Shown: one piece after another, positions 56,067 to 64,000 of the stretch
How the letters are laid out: every line of letters starts with the position of its first letter
Position numbering within the stretch: the first letter of the stretch is position 1
Assembly (NCBI RefSeq): GCF_040536835.1
Contig: NZ_CP159578.1
Location: forward strand, 2,356,001 to 2,420,000
Direction: 5' to 3'
DNA: 64,000 bases
Origin: Salinicola endophyticus
Lineage (GTDB): Bacteria > Pseudomonadota > Gammaproteobacteria > Pseudomonadales > Halomonadaceae
The notes under the pieces: generated by a model
Database searches by the model: none
The model's input: only the letters and a program-made list of their open reading frames with translations
What the model was told of the DNA's origin: nothing
Made by a program: the position numbers and the translations under genes

Positions 56067-57173
56067 TCAGACGGAAGCGGCAAGGCAGGAGAAGCGATAG
56101 CGGGTGCGCGAGCGGTAGACCTCACCCGGCTGCAGGATCGTATCGGGGAAGTCCGGCTGGTGCGGTGAGTCGGGAAAGTGCTGGGTCTCCAGCGCCAGCC
56201 CGGCATGCTGCCGGTAAGGCTGGCCGGCCTTGCCTGTCAGCGTGCCATCGAGCGCATTCCCCGCGTAGAACTGCAGGCCCGGCTCGCTGGTGGCGACTTC
56301 GAGCACCCGGCCACTCTCGGGCTCGGTCACCCGCGCGGCGAGCCTGAGCCCCTGGTCGTCGGACTCCCCGCCATCGAGTACGAAATTGTGATCATAGCCG
56401 CCGGCCCGGACCAGCTGTGGATGCCGCTGGCGTGAGCGCGCGCCGATCGCCGTCGGCGTGGTGAAATCTAAAGGTGTGCCCGCCACCGGCGCGATCTCGC
56501 CGCTGGGAATCAGCTGCTCATCGACCGGGGTAAAGGCGCTTGCCGCCAGCATCAGGCGGTGGGCGAGTACATCGCCGTTGCCCTCGCCGCGCAGGTTGAA
56601 GTAGCTGTGCTGGGTCAGATTGACCGGGGTCGCCCGGGTGGTCTCGGCGTGGTAGGTGATCTCGAGGCTGTCGTCATCGCCCAGCAGATAGCTGACCCGC
56701 ACACTCAGTCGCCCCGGATAGCCCGCCTCGCCATCGTCACTGACACGGCTCAGCACCAGGCCGCTGCCGCGGGCCTCGGTGAAGGTCTCGGCCTGCCACA
56801 GGCAACGATCGAATCCCGGGTCGCCACCATGCAGCGAGTTGTCGCCATCGTTGCTGGCCAGCCGGTAGCGCTGGCCCGCCAGGCTGAATTCGGCGCCACC
56901 GATGCGATTGGCGTAACGTCCGATCAGGGCACCAAAGTAGGGGTTGGCCTGACGGTAGGCCGGCGAGAGATAATCGGCCAGCGAATCGAAGCCGAGCACG
57001 ATATCGTCGAGCCGCCCATCACGGTCCGGTGTCTTCAGCGAGAGGATGATGCCGCCGTAGTCGATCACCCGCAGCTCGGTGCCGCTTTCGTTGGTGATCC
57101 GATAGCAGCTGACCGGGCGCCCATCGGGCAGGGTGCCGAAATCGCTGCGCTGGATATTGGCGGGCAAAGACAT
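56067..57173 (-). CDS. galM: Aldose 1-epimerase (mutarotase)
   Basis: GalM interconverts alpha and beta anomers of aldoses. The 368 residues include GRYANRIGGAEFSL, the catalytic-histidine motif NLTQHSYFNL, GYDHNFVLDG and the C-terminal ALETQHFPDSPHQPDFP with the catalytic glutamate. In this cluster it should supply the sugar anomer used by the arabinose pathway. It is divergent from the LysR gene and downstream of araF on the same strand. Confidence 0.94.
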   Translation of the reverse strand: MSLPANIQRSDFGTLPDGRPVSCYRITNESGTELRVIDYGGIILSLKTPDRDGRLDDIVLGFDSLADYLSPAYRQANPYFGALIGRYANRIGGAEFSLAGQRYRLASNDGDNSLHGGDPGFDRCLWQAETFTEARGSGLVLSRVSDDGEAGYPGRLSVRVSYLLGDDDSLEITYHAETTRATPVNLTQHSYFNLRGEGNGDVLAHRLMLAASAFTPVDEQLIPSGEIAPVAGTPLDFTTPTAIGARSRQRHPQLVRAGGYDHNFVLDGGESDDQGLRLAARVTEPESGRVLEVATSEPGLQFYAGNALDGTLTGKAGQPYRQHAGLALETQHFPDSPHQPDFPDTILQPGEVYRSRTRYRFSCLAASV

Positions 57174-57304
57174 GGGGGCTGAGACTCCTTTGGCAGAGGC
57201 AGTCCGTGGCGACCGGGGCCGCTGACGGGTTGTCGCGCCGATTGAGCCTGGGCCAGGCGGCGATCGCTATCGGTAAAACGTCGAATGGAGGCATCACCCA
57301 GCGC

Positions 57305-58279
57305 ATGAAATCCCGACCCGAGGCCCCGCTGCCCGCCGACTGGTTCCTCAAAGCACGGCTCAAGTTCCGCCACCTGCAGCTGTTCGTGACACTCGACGAG
57401 TGCCGCAACCTGCATCGCGCGGCGGCACAGCTGGGCATGAGCCAACCCGCTGCCTCCAAGCTCCTGGGGGATATCGAAGGCCAGCTCGGGGTGAGCCTGT
57501 TCGAGCGCCACGCCCGCGGCGTGACGCCCAACTGGTACGGTGAGATCCTGATCCGCCACGCCCGCAGCATGTTCACCTCGCTGGCCCAGGCCGGCGACGA
57601 GCTCAATGCCTTCAGCGCCGGCAACGCCGGTACGGTTTCGGTGGGCACGGTGCTGGCACCGGCGGTCACCCTGCTCGCCAGCGCAGTCGAGCGCGTACAT
57701 CGCGACAGCCCGCATTTGCAGGTCAACATCGATGTCGATGTCAGCCACAATCTGGTGCCGCGACTGCGCGACGGCGAGTTCGATTTCGCCATCGCGCGCA
57801 TTCCCAGCGCCCTGCCCGCCGGCGACTTCGTATTCGAGGAGATCGGCGAGGAGGCGCTGCGCTTCATCTGCCGCCATGACCATCCGCTGGCCCGCGTCGA
57901 GGCGCCGGCCCTGACCGCCATGCGCGACTACCCCTGGGTGCTGCAGCCGACCGGCTCACTCATGCGTCAGCGGGTGGAGCACCTGTTTCTGCACTTCGGT
58001 GTCGCGCCCCCCGAGCGCATCATCAATACCCCGGACATCTACATGGCGCTGGCGATGGTCGACAAGTCGGAGGCGATCACGGTGACGACCCAGGAGGTCG
58101 CCGAGCTGCTCTGCGCCCAGCCGCGCTTCGCGACCCTGCCCTTGCCCGAAGCGCTGAGCGTACAACCCTACGGCCTGATCAGCCTGCGCGAGCGCCGCCT
58201 CTCGCCGGGTGCGGCAAGGCTGATGCATGTGCTGCATCTGATGATCCGCGACTACCGCACCGACCCCGGCAAGCGCTGA
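57305..58279 (+). CDS. gbpR: LysR-family regulator, GbpR-like
   Basis: The 324-residue LysR regulator has an N-terminal winged HTH (LHRAAAQLGMSQPAASKLLGDIEGQLGVSLFERHARG, about 39-75) and an inducer-binding domain. It resembles GbpR, the LysR regulator of the Agrobacterium sugar-binding protein ChvE, and lies beside sugar uptake genes, divergent from galM. It is therefore the best candidate to bind the dyad in front of araF and the dehydratase. Start ATG 57305 has GGAGG 13 bases upstream; GTG 57206 would add 33 residues and overlap the galM control region. Confidence 0.85.
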   Translation: MKSRPEAPLPADWFLKARLKFRHLQLFVTLDECRNLHRAAAQLGMSQPAASKLLGDIEGQLGVSLFERHARGVTPNWYGEILIRHARSMFTSLAQAGDELNAFSAGNAGTVSVGTVLAPAVTLLASAVERVHRDSPHLQVNIDVDVSHNLVPRLRDGEFDFAIARIPSALPAGDFVFEEIGEEALRFICRHDHPLARVEAPALTAMRDYPWVLQPTGSLMRQRVEHLFLHFGVAPPERIINTPDIYMALAMVDKSEAITVTTQEVAELLCAQPRFATLPLPEALSVQPYGLISLRERRLSPGAARLMHVLHLMIRDYRTDPGKR

Positions 58280-58374
58280 CGAGACCCGCACACGCCATTC
58301 GAGGCCAGCCCAGCCGAGCGCCGTCTGCGACCGCCCGGCGGGAGCCTCTCAGCGGCCCCCTCTCAGCGGCACCC

Positions 58375-59667
58375 TCAGAGACGGTCGCGCAGCCGGTAGA
58401 AAGTCGTCGCCAGCGCCAGCAGCGGCACCCGCCAGCGCTCGCCGCCGGGGAAGTGGCGATGGCGGATGGCGGCGAAATCATCGAAACGCTCGAACTGTCC
58501 GCCGATCGCCTCGGCCAGGATCTGCCCGGCGAGGCCGGCCAGGGCCATGCCGTGGCCGGAGTACCCCTGGGCGTAGTAGAGGTTGTGGCCGATTCGGCCC
58601 AGGTCCGGGGCACGATTGAGCGTGATGCCGACGTCCCCGCCCCAGCGATAGTCGATACCCACGCCGCGCAGCGCTGGAAACAGCGCCTGCATCTTGTCAC
58701 GCATGCGCCGATCGAGCCCGCGCGGCTCGCGCCCGGTGTAGCTCACCTCGCCGCCGTAGAGCAGCCGTCGATCGGCGGAGAGGCGGTAGTAGTCGAGCAC
58801 GAAGTTGGCATCCGAGACCGCGGCATCGCTAGGCATCAGGCTCGCCGCCCGGGTCTCTCCCAGCGGCTCGGTAGCGATGATGTAGTTGGCCACCCGCATG
58901 ACGCGCCCGGTCAGCGCCGGTACCAGGTTGCCCAGATACGCATTGCCGGCGACCACCACGGCATCGCACCGCACCTCGCCGGCCGCAGTGGTGACCCGCG
59001 GCCGGTCGCCCTGGATCACATCGAGGGCACGACTGTCGGGGTGCAGCTCGGCGCCGGCGCGCTGGGCGGCACGGGCCAGACCCAGGGTGTAGTTGAGCGG
59101 GTGGAGGTGGCCGCCACCGGCATCGTAGAGCCCGCCCAGATAGCGCGGGGTGCGCACGTGGGCGGCCAGGGCTTCGCGGTCGAGCCACTGCTCGCCGTGG
59201 TAGTCGAAGGTCTGCTCCATGTAGTCGGCGTGCTCGCGCATCGCCTTCAGGTGGCGCGGCTTGACCGCCGCATGCACGTACCCCCAGCGCAGATCGCAGG
59301 GGATGGCATGCGTCTCGATCAGCGTCTGGGTCAGGCGCACCGCCTCGCAGCTCATCGCCCACAGCCGCCGCGCCGCATCACGCCCCACCGCCTTGTCGAT
59401 CACCGGCATCTCGGTGCCGAAGCCGGGCAGGATCTGGCCGCCGCTGCGCCCCGAGGCACCGTGGCCGATCTCCCCCGCCTCGAGCAGCACCACCCGGTAG
59501 CCACGCTCGGCCAGATGCAGCGCCGCCGAGCAGCCGGTGACGCCGCCGCCGATCACGCAGACATCCGCCTTGACCTCGCCTCGAAGCGGCGCGGTGGGGG
59601 CGAGATCGACCTGGCGACTCGCCCGGTAGTAGGAAAGCGGCGCCTGGGCCGTGGTCTGGGCTGTCAT
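58375..59667 (-). CDS. FAD-dependent oxidoreductase, PuuB/gamma-glutamylputrescine oxidase-like
   Basis: The 430-residue protein has the N-terminal dinucleotide motif CVIGGGVTGCSAALHLAERG (about 36-55), the DAO-family stretch LLEAGEIGHGASGRSGGQ, and late RWGGDVGITLNRAPDLGR and YAQGYSGHGMALAG. These match PuuB, which oxidises gamma-glutamylputrescine in putrescine catabolism, and its relatives. No other puu gene is nearby, so substrate is uncertain; other amine or amino-acid oxidases of this branch are possible. ATG 59667 is preferred on family N-terminus; ATG 59757 is an alternative with no better ribosome site. Confidence 0.8.
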   Translation of the reverse strand: MTAQTTAQAPLSYYRASRQVDLAPTAPLRGEVKADVCVIGGGVTGCSAALHLAERGYRVVLLEAGEIGHGASGRSGGQILPGFGTEMPVIDKAVGRDAARRLWAMSCEAVRLTQTLIETHAIPCDLRWGYVHAAVKPRHLKAMREHADYMEQTFDYHGEQWLDREALAAHVRTPRYLGGLYDAGGGHLHPLNYTLGLARAAQRAGAELHPDSRALDVIQGDRPRVTTAAGEVRCDAVVVAGNAYLGNLVPALTGRVMRVANYIIATEPLGETRAASLMPSDAAVSDANFVLDYYRLSADRRLLYGGEVSYTGREPRGLDRRMRDKMQALFPALRGVGIDYRWGGDVGITLNRAPDLGRIGHNLYYAQGYSGHGMALAGLAGQILAEAIGGQFERFDDFAAIRHRHFPGGERWRVPLLALATTFYRLRDRL

Positions 59668-59779
59668 CGGGACATCGAACTCCGCCGGTGGGAAGGAAAG
59701 CGTCGCGCCGCGGCCCGCACAGGCATCTATACGGTCTCGCATCGACGACTCGCGCATCAGTATCGAGAGGCACGAAAGA

Positions 59780-59794
59780 TTAAGCGCCGCTTAA
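59780..59794. promoter_or_regulatory. Palindrome in the divergent puuB-like/inaA region
   Basis: TTAAGCGCCGCTTAA is a perfect inverted repeat (TTAAGCG, one-base centre, CGCTTAA) 113 bases before the oxidase start and 85 before inaA. TTAAGAT follows 18 bases later. It could be an operator overlapping a promoter. Confidence 0.45.
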
Positions 59795-59878
59795 CCGAAA
59801 TGTTAAGATCGGGTTACATCGCGTGCCGTCGTCGCGCCATCGACGATACCACGCCCCGCCCTGGCCACAAGTTCGAGA

Positions 59879-60646
59879 ATGCCCGTGAAACGCTTCCTCT
59901 CCGCCGACGCCCGCCCCTATTTCGCCGCCAACGAACTCGAAGACTTCGACGCCCTGTGGTCGCTGTCGCTGACGCCGGTGGACGCGCCCAATCTGGAGCG
60001 TGGCGGCCACTCGGAGGTGTGCCGCATGACCCTGGAGGCCCCCGGCCTGGCGCCACGGGACTTCTTCCTCAAGCGCCAGACCAATCATCTCGGGCGCAGC
60101 CTGAGCCGCCCCTGGGGCGAGCCCACCTTCGCCCGCGAGGCGCGTAATATCGCGGCCTTCCACCGCCTCGGTATTCCCGCGCTGGAGAGCGCCTACTTCG
60201 AGGAGCGCCGCCGCGAAGGACGCTGGCAGGCGATTCTGGTGACCCCGGCGCTGAGCGGCTACACCGACATGATCGAGCATCATGCCCACTGGGAGACGCT
60301 CAAGGCGGCAACCCGCGACGCCATCGTCGACACCTGCGCCGACCTGCTCGCCACCCTGCACGGCCGCCGCTGGCGCCACGGCAGCCTGTATGCCAAGCAC
60401 GTCTTTCTGCGCCCGGCAGCCGACGCGGCCACCGGCTTCGAGGCCCGCTTCATCGACCTGGAGAAGTCACGCCCGCTGCTCAACGCCAGCCGCGAGAAGC
60501 GCCGCGATCTCGAGGTCTTCGCCCGCCGTCTGCCGCAGTGGCGCAGCGCCACCTGGCGCCGCTTCCTCGGCCGCTATCTTCAGCGCCCGGCCGAGAGTGC
60601 CGAGGTCGAGCGCAGGCTCGGCGCGCTGACCCTGCCCAACCGCTGA
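59879..60646 (+). CDS. inaA: Lipopolysaccharide-kinase-like protein (InaA family)
   Basis: The 255-residue protein fits the InaA/Kdo-kinase branch of small protein-kinase-fold enzymes: FFLKRQTNHLGRSL (nucleotide-binding lysine), REARNIAAFHRLGIPA, and the catalytic-loop region HGSLYAKHVFL followed by FIDLEKSRP. Such proteins are linked to LPS core phosphorylation or acid/weak-acid response, but the substrate is not proven. The start is ATG 59879. It is convergent with moeB, with an 11-base gap. Confidence 0.85.
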   Translation: MPVKRFLSADARPYFAANELEDFDALWSLSLTPVDAPNLERGGHSEVCRMTLEAPGLAPRDFFLKRQTNHLGRSLSRPWGEPTFAREARNIAAFHRLGIPALESAYFEERRREGRWQAILVTPALSGYTDMIEHHAHWETLKAATRDAIVDTCADLLATLHGRRWRHGSLYAKHVFLRPAADAATGFEARFIDLEKSRPLLNASREKRRDLEVFARRLPQWRSATWRRFLGRYLQRPAESAEVERRLGALTLPNR

Positions 60647-60657
60647 GAGCCCCGCCC

Positions 60658-61401
60658 TCAGCGCGGCGCGCAGACCGGACAGGCCGGGTCCCGCGGCAGC
60701 GCGAAGTGGCGCCACTCGCCGTTCAGCGCATCGAAGGTGGAGAGTCCGCGGTGCGCTCGGCCGGCACCGCTCAACCACTTGAGCGCCTCCAGCGCCTGGA
60801 AGCTGCCGATGACCCCGACCAGCGGCGCGATGACCCCACTCTCGGCACAGCTCAGCGCCTCGTCGTCCCCCTGTTCGCCGTAGAGGCAGGCATAGCAGGG
60901 GCTGTCGTCGGCGTGGTCGAACAGCACCAGCTGGCCCGAAAAGCGGATCGCGGCACCACTGATCAGCGGGGTACGGCTCGCCACGCAGGCGCGGTTGATA
61001 GCGAAGCGGCTGCTGAAGCGGTCGGTGCAGTCGAGCACCAGGTCGGCCTCGGTGACCGCGGCGAGCAGCGCCTCGCCGCTCAAGCGCGTGGTCAGCGGCT
61101 GCGCCTGGCAGTCCGGATTGAGCGCGCGCGCCGCGGCGCACGCAGAGCGGGCCTTGGACTCGCCCAGACTGGCCTGGGTATGCGCGATCTGACGCTGCAG
61201 GTTGGAGAGTTCGACGTGGTCGTCATCGGCGATGCTCAGTCGTCCCACGCCGGCGCTGGCCAGGTAGAGCGCCGCCGGCGACCCCAGCCCGCCGGCCCCC
61301 ACGATCAGCACATGGGCATCGAGCAGACGCTGCTGCCCCTCGAGGTCGATCTCGTCGAGCATGATATGGCGGCTGTAACGCAGCAGTGCTTCATCGTTCA
61401 T
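60658..61401 (-). CDS. moeB: Molybdopterin-synthase adenylyltransferase MoeB
   Basis: MoeB adenylates the C-terminal glycine of MoaD. The 247 residues contain the ATP motif LIVGAGGLGSPAALYLASAG, DDDHVELSNLQRQIAH, DCTDRFSSRFAIN, and the structural zinc cysteines (CYACLYG and CPVC). No rhodanese domain is fused. It may also serve ThiS-type carriers. It follows lrp by 39 bases. Its partner MoaD is encoded as the MoaC fusion at 23.6 kb. Confidence 0.93.
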   Translation of the reverse strand: MNDEALLRYSRHIMLDEIDLEGQQRLLDAHVLIVGAGGLGSPAALYLASAGVGRLSIADDDHVELSNLQRQIAHTQASLGESKARSACAAARALNPDCQAQPLTTRLSGEALLAAVTEADLVLDCTDRFSSRFAINRACVASRTPLISGAAIRFSGQLVLFDHADDSPCYACLYGEQGDDEALSCAESGVIAPLVGVIGSFQALEALKWLSGAGRAHRGLSTFDALNGEWRHFALPRDPACPVCAPR

Positions 61402-61440
61402 CGTTCATCCCCTGGCGCCCGTGCCGCGCCAGCGGACGGG

Positions 61441-61941
61441 CTACTTCTCTTCCAGCCGGTCGAGGTCGGGGATCGGCAGTGCCAGCTCCTCCTTGACCTC
61501 TTCCATGACCACGTAGCTCTTGGATTCTTTCACGCCGGGCAGGGTCAGCACCACATCGCCCAGCAGCTGGCGGTAGGCCGACATCTCGGGAATACGGCAC
61601 TTGAGAATGTAGTCGAACTGCCCGGAGACGAGATGACACTCCTGGATCTGCGGCAGCTTGGCCACCGCGCGACGAAACTCGTCGAACACCGCGGGTGACT
61701 GCGTGGTCAGGCTGATCTCGACGAACACCAGCAGATTGGCGCGCAGGGCCGCGGGGTCGAGCACCGCCTTGTAGCCGCGGATGATACCCGCCTTCTCCAG
61801 CCGCTTGACCCGCTCCAGGCAGGGCGTGGTGGAAAGCCCCACCTGGGCCGCCAGGTCGACGTAGGAGATGCGCGCATTCTCCTGCAGGCAGCGCAGAATA
61901 TTGAGATCGATCCGGTCCAGCGATCGTGATTTGGCTTTCAT
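61441..61941 (-). CDS. lrp: Leucine-responsive regulatory protein Lrp
   Basis: The 166-residue protein aligns closely with E. coli Lrp: LDRIDLNILRCLQENARISYVDLAAQVGLS and CLERVKRLEKAGIIRGYKA in the HTH half, and LVFVEISL, IQECHLVSGQFDYILK and YVVMEEVKEE in the RAM half. Lrp is a global feast/famine regulator of amino-acid metabolism, leucine-responsive. Gene length is standard. A 449-base gap precedes it, large enough for the extended autoregulatory region lrp genes usually have. Confidence 0.93.
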   Translation of the reverse strand: MKAKSRSLDRIDLNILRCLQENARISYVDLAAQVGLSTTPCLERVKRLEKAGIIRGYKAVLDPAALRANLLVFVEISLTTQSPAVFDEFRRAVAKLPQIQECHLVSGQFDYILKCRIPEMSAYRQLLGDVVLTLPGVKESKSYVVMEEVKEELALPIPDLDRLEEK

Positions 61942-62390
61942 TGCTGTCGTTGTTCCAAGCCGGTGAAAGATAAGCGTGACGAGCCCCCACCCACCGCGAG
62001 CGGCAACGGCCGGCAGGCGCTCGGGAAGCGCTGAATGAATCGCCGAACGAGATCAAGGGCAACGCGCACGGAACGCAGAAGGCGAGACATAACATGGGAT
62101 TAGGCGAGCCTTCGAGTACCGCGCAACGTAGCCATGCGCTGGGGACGCCGAGTCCGTGCAGGCATTGATGCAGCGCTTCCCCACGGGTAAGGGGGGATTA
62201 TTACTAACACGATGTCACGTCGGACCTCTAGGCACGCGCCACAATTGAGAAAACGCTGTATCAGCAGCGCTCGGAGATACGGATCATCGTAGGATGGGAA
62301 GTGAGGAGCGACAGTGAGCGACCCAAGCGAGCGCTCGAGGTGAAAGACCGGGCCTGTGAGACGCGAAAGCGTTCGGCGCACCGCCCGATT
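61942..62390. other. Long intergenic region between prmC and lrp
   Basis: I see no convincing gene in this 449-base stretch. It contains an AT-rich patch near 62186-62245 (ATTATTACTAACACG, ACAATTGAGAAAACG) that probably carries the lrp promoter, a GACGCGAAAGCGTT mini-hairpin near 62360, and a GC-rich, purine-biased segment (62290-62350). A 93-codon frame on the minus strand has atypical composition and is treated as spurious. Confidence 0.5.
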
Positions 62391-63221
62391 TCAGCCCCAG
62401 CGGCCGCCGCTGACGCGCTCGTGCCCCCCCAGGTCGGTGAGCGACGCGATCTGGGCGTAGCCCGCGTCGCCGAGCAGCGCACGCACCGCACCGGCCTGGG
62501 TATGGCCATGCTCCAGCCAGAGCCAGCCGCCGGGCTCGAGAAAAGCCGGCGCACTCGCCACCAGCGCGCGCAGATCGGCCAGGCCCGCTTCCGCGGCGAC
62601 CAGCGCCCGGCGCGGTTCGAAGCGCACATCGTCGCGACCCAGATGGGGGTCATCGGCATCGATATAGGGCGGGTTGGCAACGATGATCGCGAAGCGCTCC
62701 CCTGCCAGCGCACCGAACCAGTCGCTCTCGACGAAACGCGCATTGGTCAGCCCCAGGCGCGCGCCGTTGGCGCTGGCCAGTGCCACCGCCTGGGGCTCGA
62801 CGTCGGCCCCCAGCACGTGCCAGTCGGGGCGCTCGCTGGCAAAGGCTAGCGCCACCGCGCCGGTGCCGGTGCCGAGATCGAGCAGCGTGCCCTGGGTTGG
62901 CGCCGCCACCGCCAGCGCCGCCTCGACCAGCCTCTCGGTATCCGGACGCGGAATCAGCGTGACCGGCGAGGTATCCAGCTCGAGCCCCCAGAATTCGCGC
63001 CGCCCGGTCAGATAGGCGACCGGCCAGCCCGCCGCGCGACGTTCGATCAGCGCCTCGAAGCGCGCCGCACTCTCGGCCGGCAGCTCGCGATCCCCCCAGG
63101 TGTAGAGCCAGGTGCGATCCACCCCATGGGCGTGCATCAGCAGCACCTCGGCATCCAGGCGCGCGCTGGGCGAGGCGCTCAGCCGCCGGGCCGCCTGACG
63201 CAGCGCCTCGTCGGCGGTCAC
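62391..63221 (-). CDS. prmC: Peptide chain release factor N5-glutamine methyltransferase PrmC
   Basis: PrmC methylates the GGQ glutamine of release factors RF1 and RF2. The 276 residues include an N-terminal helical domain, the SAM motif [12 protein letters not shown] (114-125) and the catalytic NPPY at 183-186. The GTG start at 63221 overlaps the prfA stop as GTGA, coupling the methyltransferase to its substrate gene. This pair is conserved in gammaproteobacteria. Confidence 0.95.
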   Translation of the reverse strand: MTADEALRQAARRLSASPSARLDAEVLLMHAHGVDRTWLYTWGDRELPAESAARFEALIERRAAGWPVAYLTGRREFWGLELDTSPVTLIPRPDTERLVEAALAVAAPTQGTLLDLGTGTGAVALAFASERPDWHVLGADVEPQAVALASANGARLGLTNARFVESDWFGALAGERFAIIVANPPYIDADDPHLGRDDVRFEPRRALVAAEAGLADLRALVASAPAFLEPGGWLWLEHGHTQAGAVRALLGDAGYAQIASLTDLGGHERVSGGRWG

Positions 63222-64000
63222 GCCTCGCCCTGCAGTGCCGCCAGCTGGTCGGCCTGATACTCGTTGACCAGCGGCTGCACCACCTCGTCGAGATCGCCGG
63301 CCATCACCTCACCCAGCTTGTAGAGCGTCAGATTGATGCGGTGGTCGGTGAGCCGGCCCTGGGGGAAGTTGTAGGTGCGGATGCGCTCGCTGCGATCCCC
63401 CGAGCCCACCAGCGAGCGCCGGGTATCGGCCTGCTGCTGGCGCTGGGAGTCGACCGCCGCCTGCTTGAGCCGCGCCGCCAGCAGCGACATCGCCTTGGCC
63501 CGGTTCTTGTGCTGGCTGCGCTCCTCCTGGCACTCCACCACCAGCCCCGTGGGCAGGTGGGTGATGCGGATCGCCGAATCGGTGGTGTTGACGTGCTGGC
63601 CACCGGCACCGCTGGAGCGGAAGGTGTCCACGCGCAGGTCGTTGGCGTTGATATCGACGTCACCGACCGCGTCGGCCTCCGGCATCACCGCCACGGTGCA
63701 GGCGGAGGTGTGGATGCGCCCCTGGGACTCGGTCGCCGGCACCCGCTGCACGCGGTGCGCGCCGGACTCGAACTTGAGCACGGCGTAGACGCTGTCGCCC
63801 TTGACCCGGGCGATCAGCTCCTTGTAACCGCCCTGCTCGCCGTGGCTGGCGCTGACCACCTCGATGCGCCAGCCGCGGCGCTCGGCGTAGCGCGAGTACA
63901 TGCGGAACAGATCACCGGCGAACAGTGCTGCCTCGTCGCCACCGGTGCCGGCGCGGATTTCGAGGAAGACATCGCTGCCGTCATCCGGGTCCTTGGGCAC
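63218..64000 (-). CDS. prfA: Peptide chain release factor 1 (5' end outside window)
   Basis: This is the C-terminal 260 residues of RF1. The stop-codon-reading PAT motif ([14 protein letters not shown]) and the peptidyl-hydrolysis GGQ ([15 protein letters not shown]) are both present, so the protein should recognise UAG and UAA. The N-terminus lies beyond the right edge. It overlaps prmC by four bases; upstream hemA would be expected by synteny but is not visible. Confidence 0.96.
   Translation of the reverse strand: MPKDPDDGSDVFLEIRAGTGGDEAALFAGDLFRMYSRYAERRGWRIEVVSASHGEQGGYKELIARVKGDSVYAVLKFESGAHRVQRVPATESQGRIHTSACTVAVMPEADAVGDVDINANDLRVDTFRSSGAGGQHVNTTDSAIRITHLPTGLVVECQEERSQHKNRAKAMSLLAARLKQAAVDSQRQQQADTRRSLVGSGDRSERIRTYNFPQGRLTDHRINLTLYKLGEVMAGDLDEVVQPLVNEYQADQLAALQGEA

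Noticed and set aside
62100..62381. 93-codon minus-strand frame upstream of lrp
   Set aside because: No family resemblance, odd composition and a position in the expected lrp control region make it unlikely to be coding.

Overview
This window is GC-rich DNA from a free-living gammaproteobacterium. Gene content and protein style point to the Halomonadaceae (Halomonas/Salinicola-like); this is inference, since no rRNA is present. Support comes from the nagZ-psrA-lexA order known from Pseudomonas and its relatives, a glp-type glycerol ABC importer beside glpR/glpD, an E. coli-like Lrp, and the prfA-prmC pair. I see no insertion sequence, prophage, CRISPR array or origin. Genes are tightly packed, and most stretches over 300 bases without a gene hold promoters, operators or hairpins.

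Layout. 1-4.5 kb: a very large multidomain ATPase regulator (cut by the left edge) and miaE. 4.6-10.7 kb: acnB, a small Rossmann-like protein, an outer-membrane beta-barrel and a membrane-bound glycerophosphodiesterase. 10.8-14.2 kb: ppsA and its regulator ppsR, divergent around a strong dyad. 14.3-18.7 kb: hpt, nagZ, psrA, then divergent lexA-dinB with PsrA and LexA sites between. 18.7-22 kb: purU, an RNase J-type nuclease and a small H-NS-like protein. 22-26.4 kb: a molybdenum-cofactor cluster read upp-mobA-mobB-moaCD-moaE-moaA, in which moaC and moaD are one fused gene. 26.5-29.2 kb: ung, gpt, apt, ribE. 29.4-34.3 kb: a rutR-like gene broken by an in-frame TAG, metNIQ, a free-methionine-sulfoxide reductase and an HDOD protein.

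34.5-44.4 kb is a glycerol module: importer glpSTPQUV on the minus strand, two identical tRNA-Val(GAC) genes, then glpR and glpD on the plus strand. Candidate GlpR operators (TTTTCG/CGAAAA half-sites) lie at both ends. 44.5-50 kb: an EEP-family phosphoesterase, fumC, an alcohol dehydrogenase with a lactonase, and yjbQ. 50-58.3 kb is an L-arabinose module: arabonate dehydratase, araFGH importer, galM and a GbpR-like LysR regulator. The dehydratase and araF share an exact 16-base word plus a dyad at identical spacing. 58.4-64 kb: a PuuB-like oxidase, an InaA-like kinase, moeB, lrp, prmC and prfA (cut by the right edge).

The main physiology is uptake and catabolism of small carbon sources (glycerol, arabinose, lactones), the gluconeogenic switch (ppsA/ppsR with acnB and fumC), purine/pyrimidine base salvage by four phosphoribosyltransferases, SOS control and Moco synthesis. 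The most notable observations are the BTAD/cyclase-like/ATPase/TPR regulator, the MoaC-MoaD fusion, the glycerol importer ATPase pair with one degenerate ATP site, the shared arabinose control module, a 10-base palindromic word repeated in intergenic regions of the catabolic half, and the nonsense codon in rutR.
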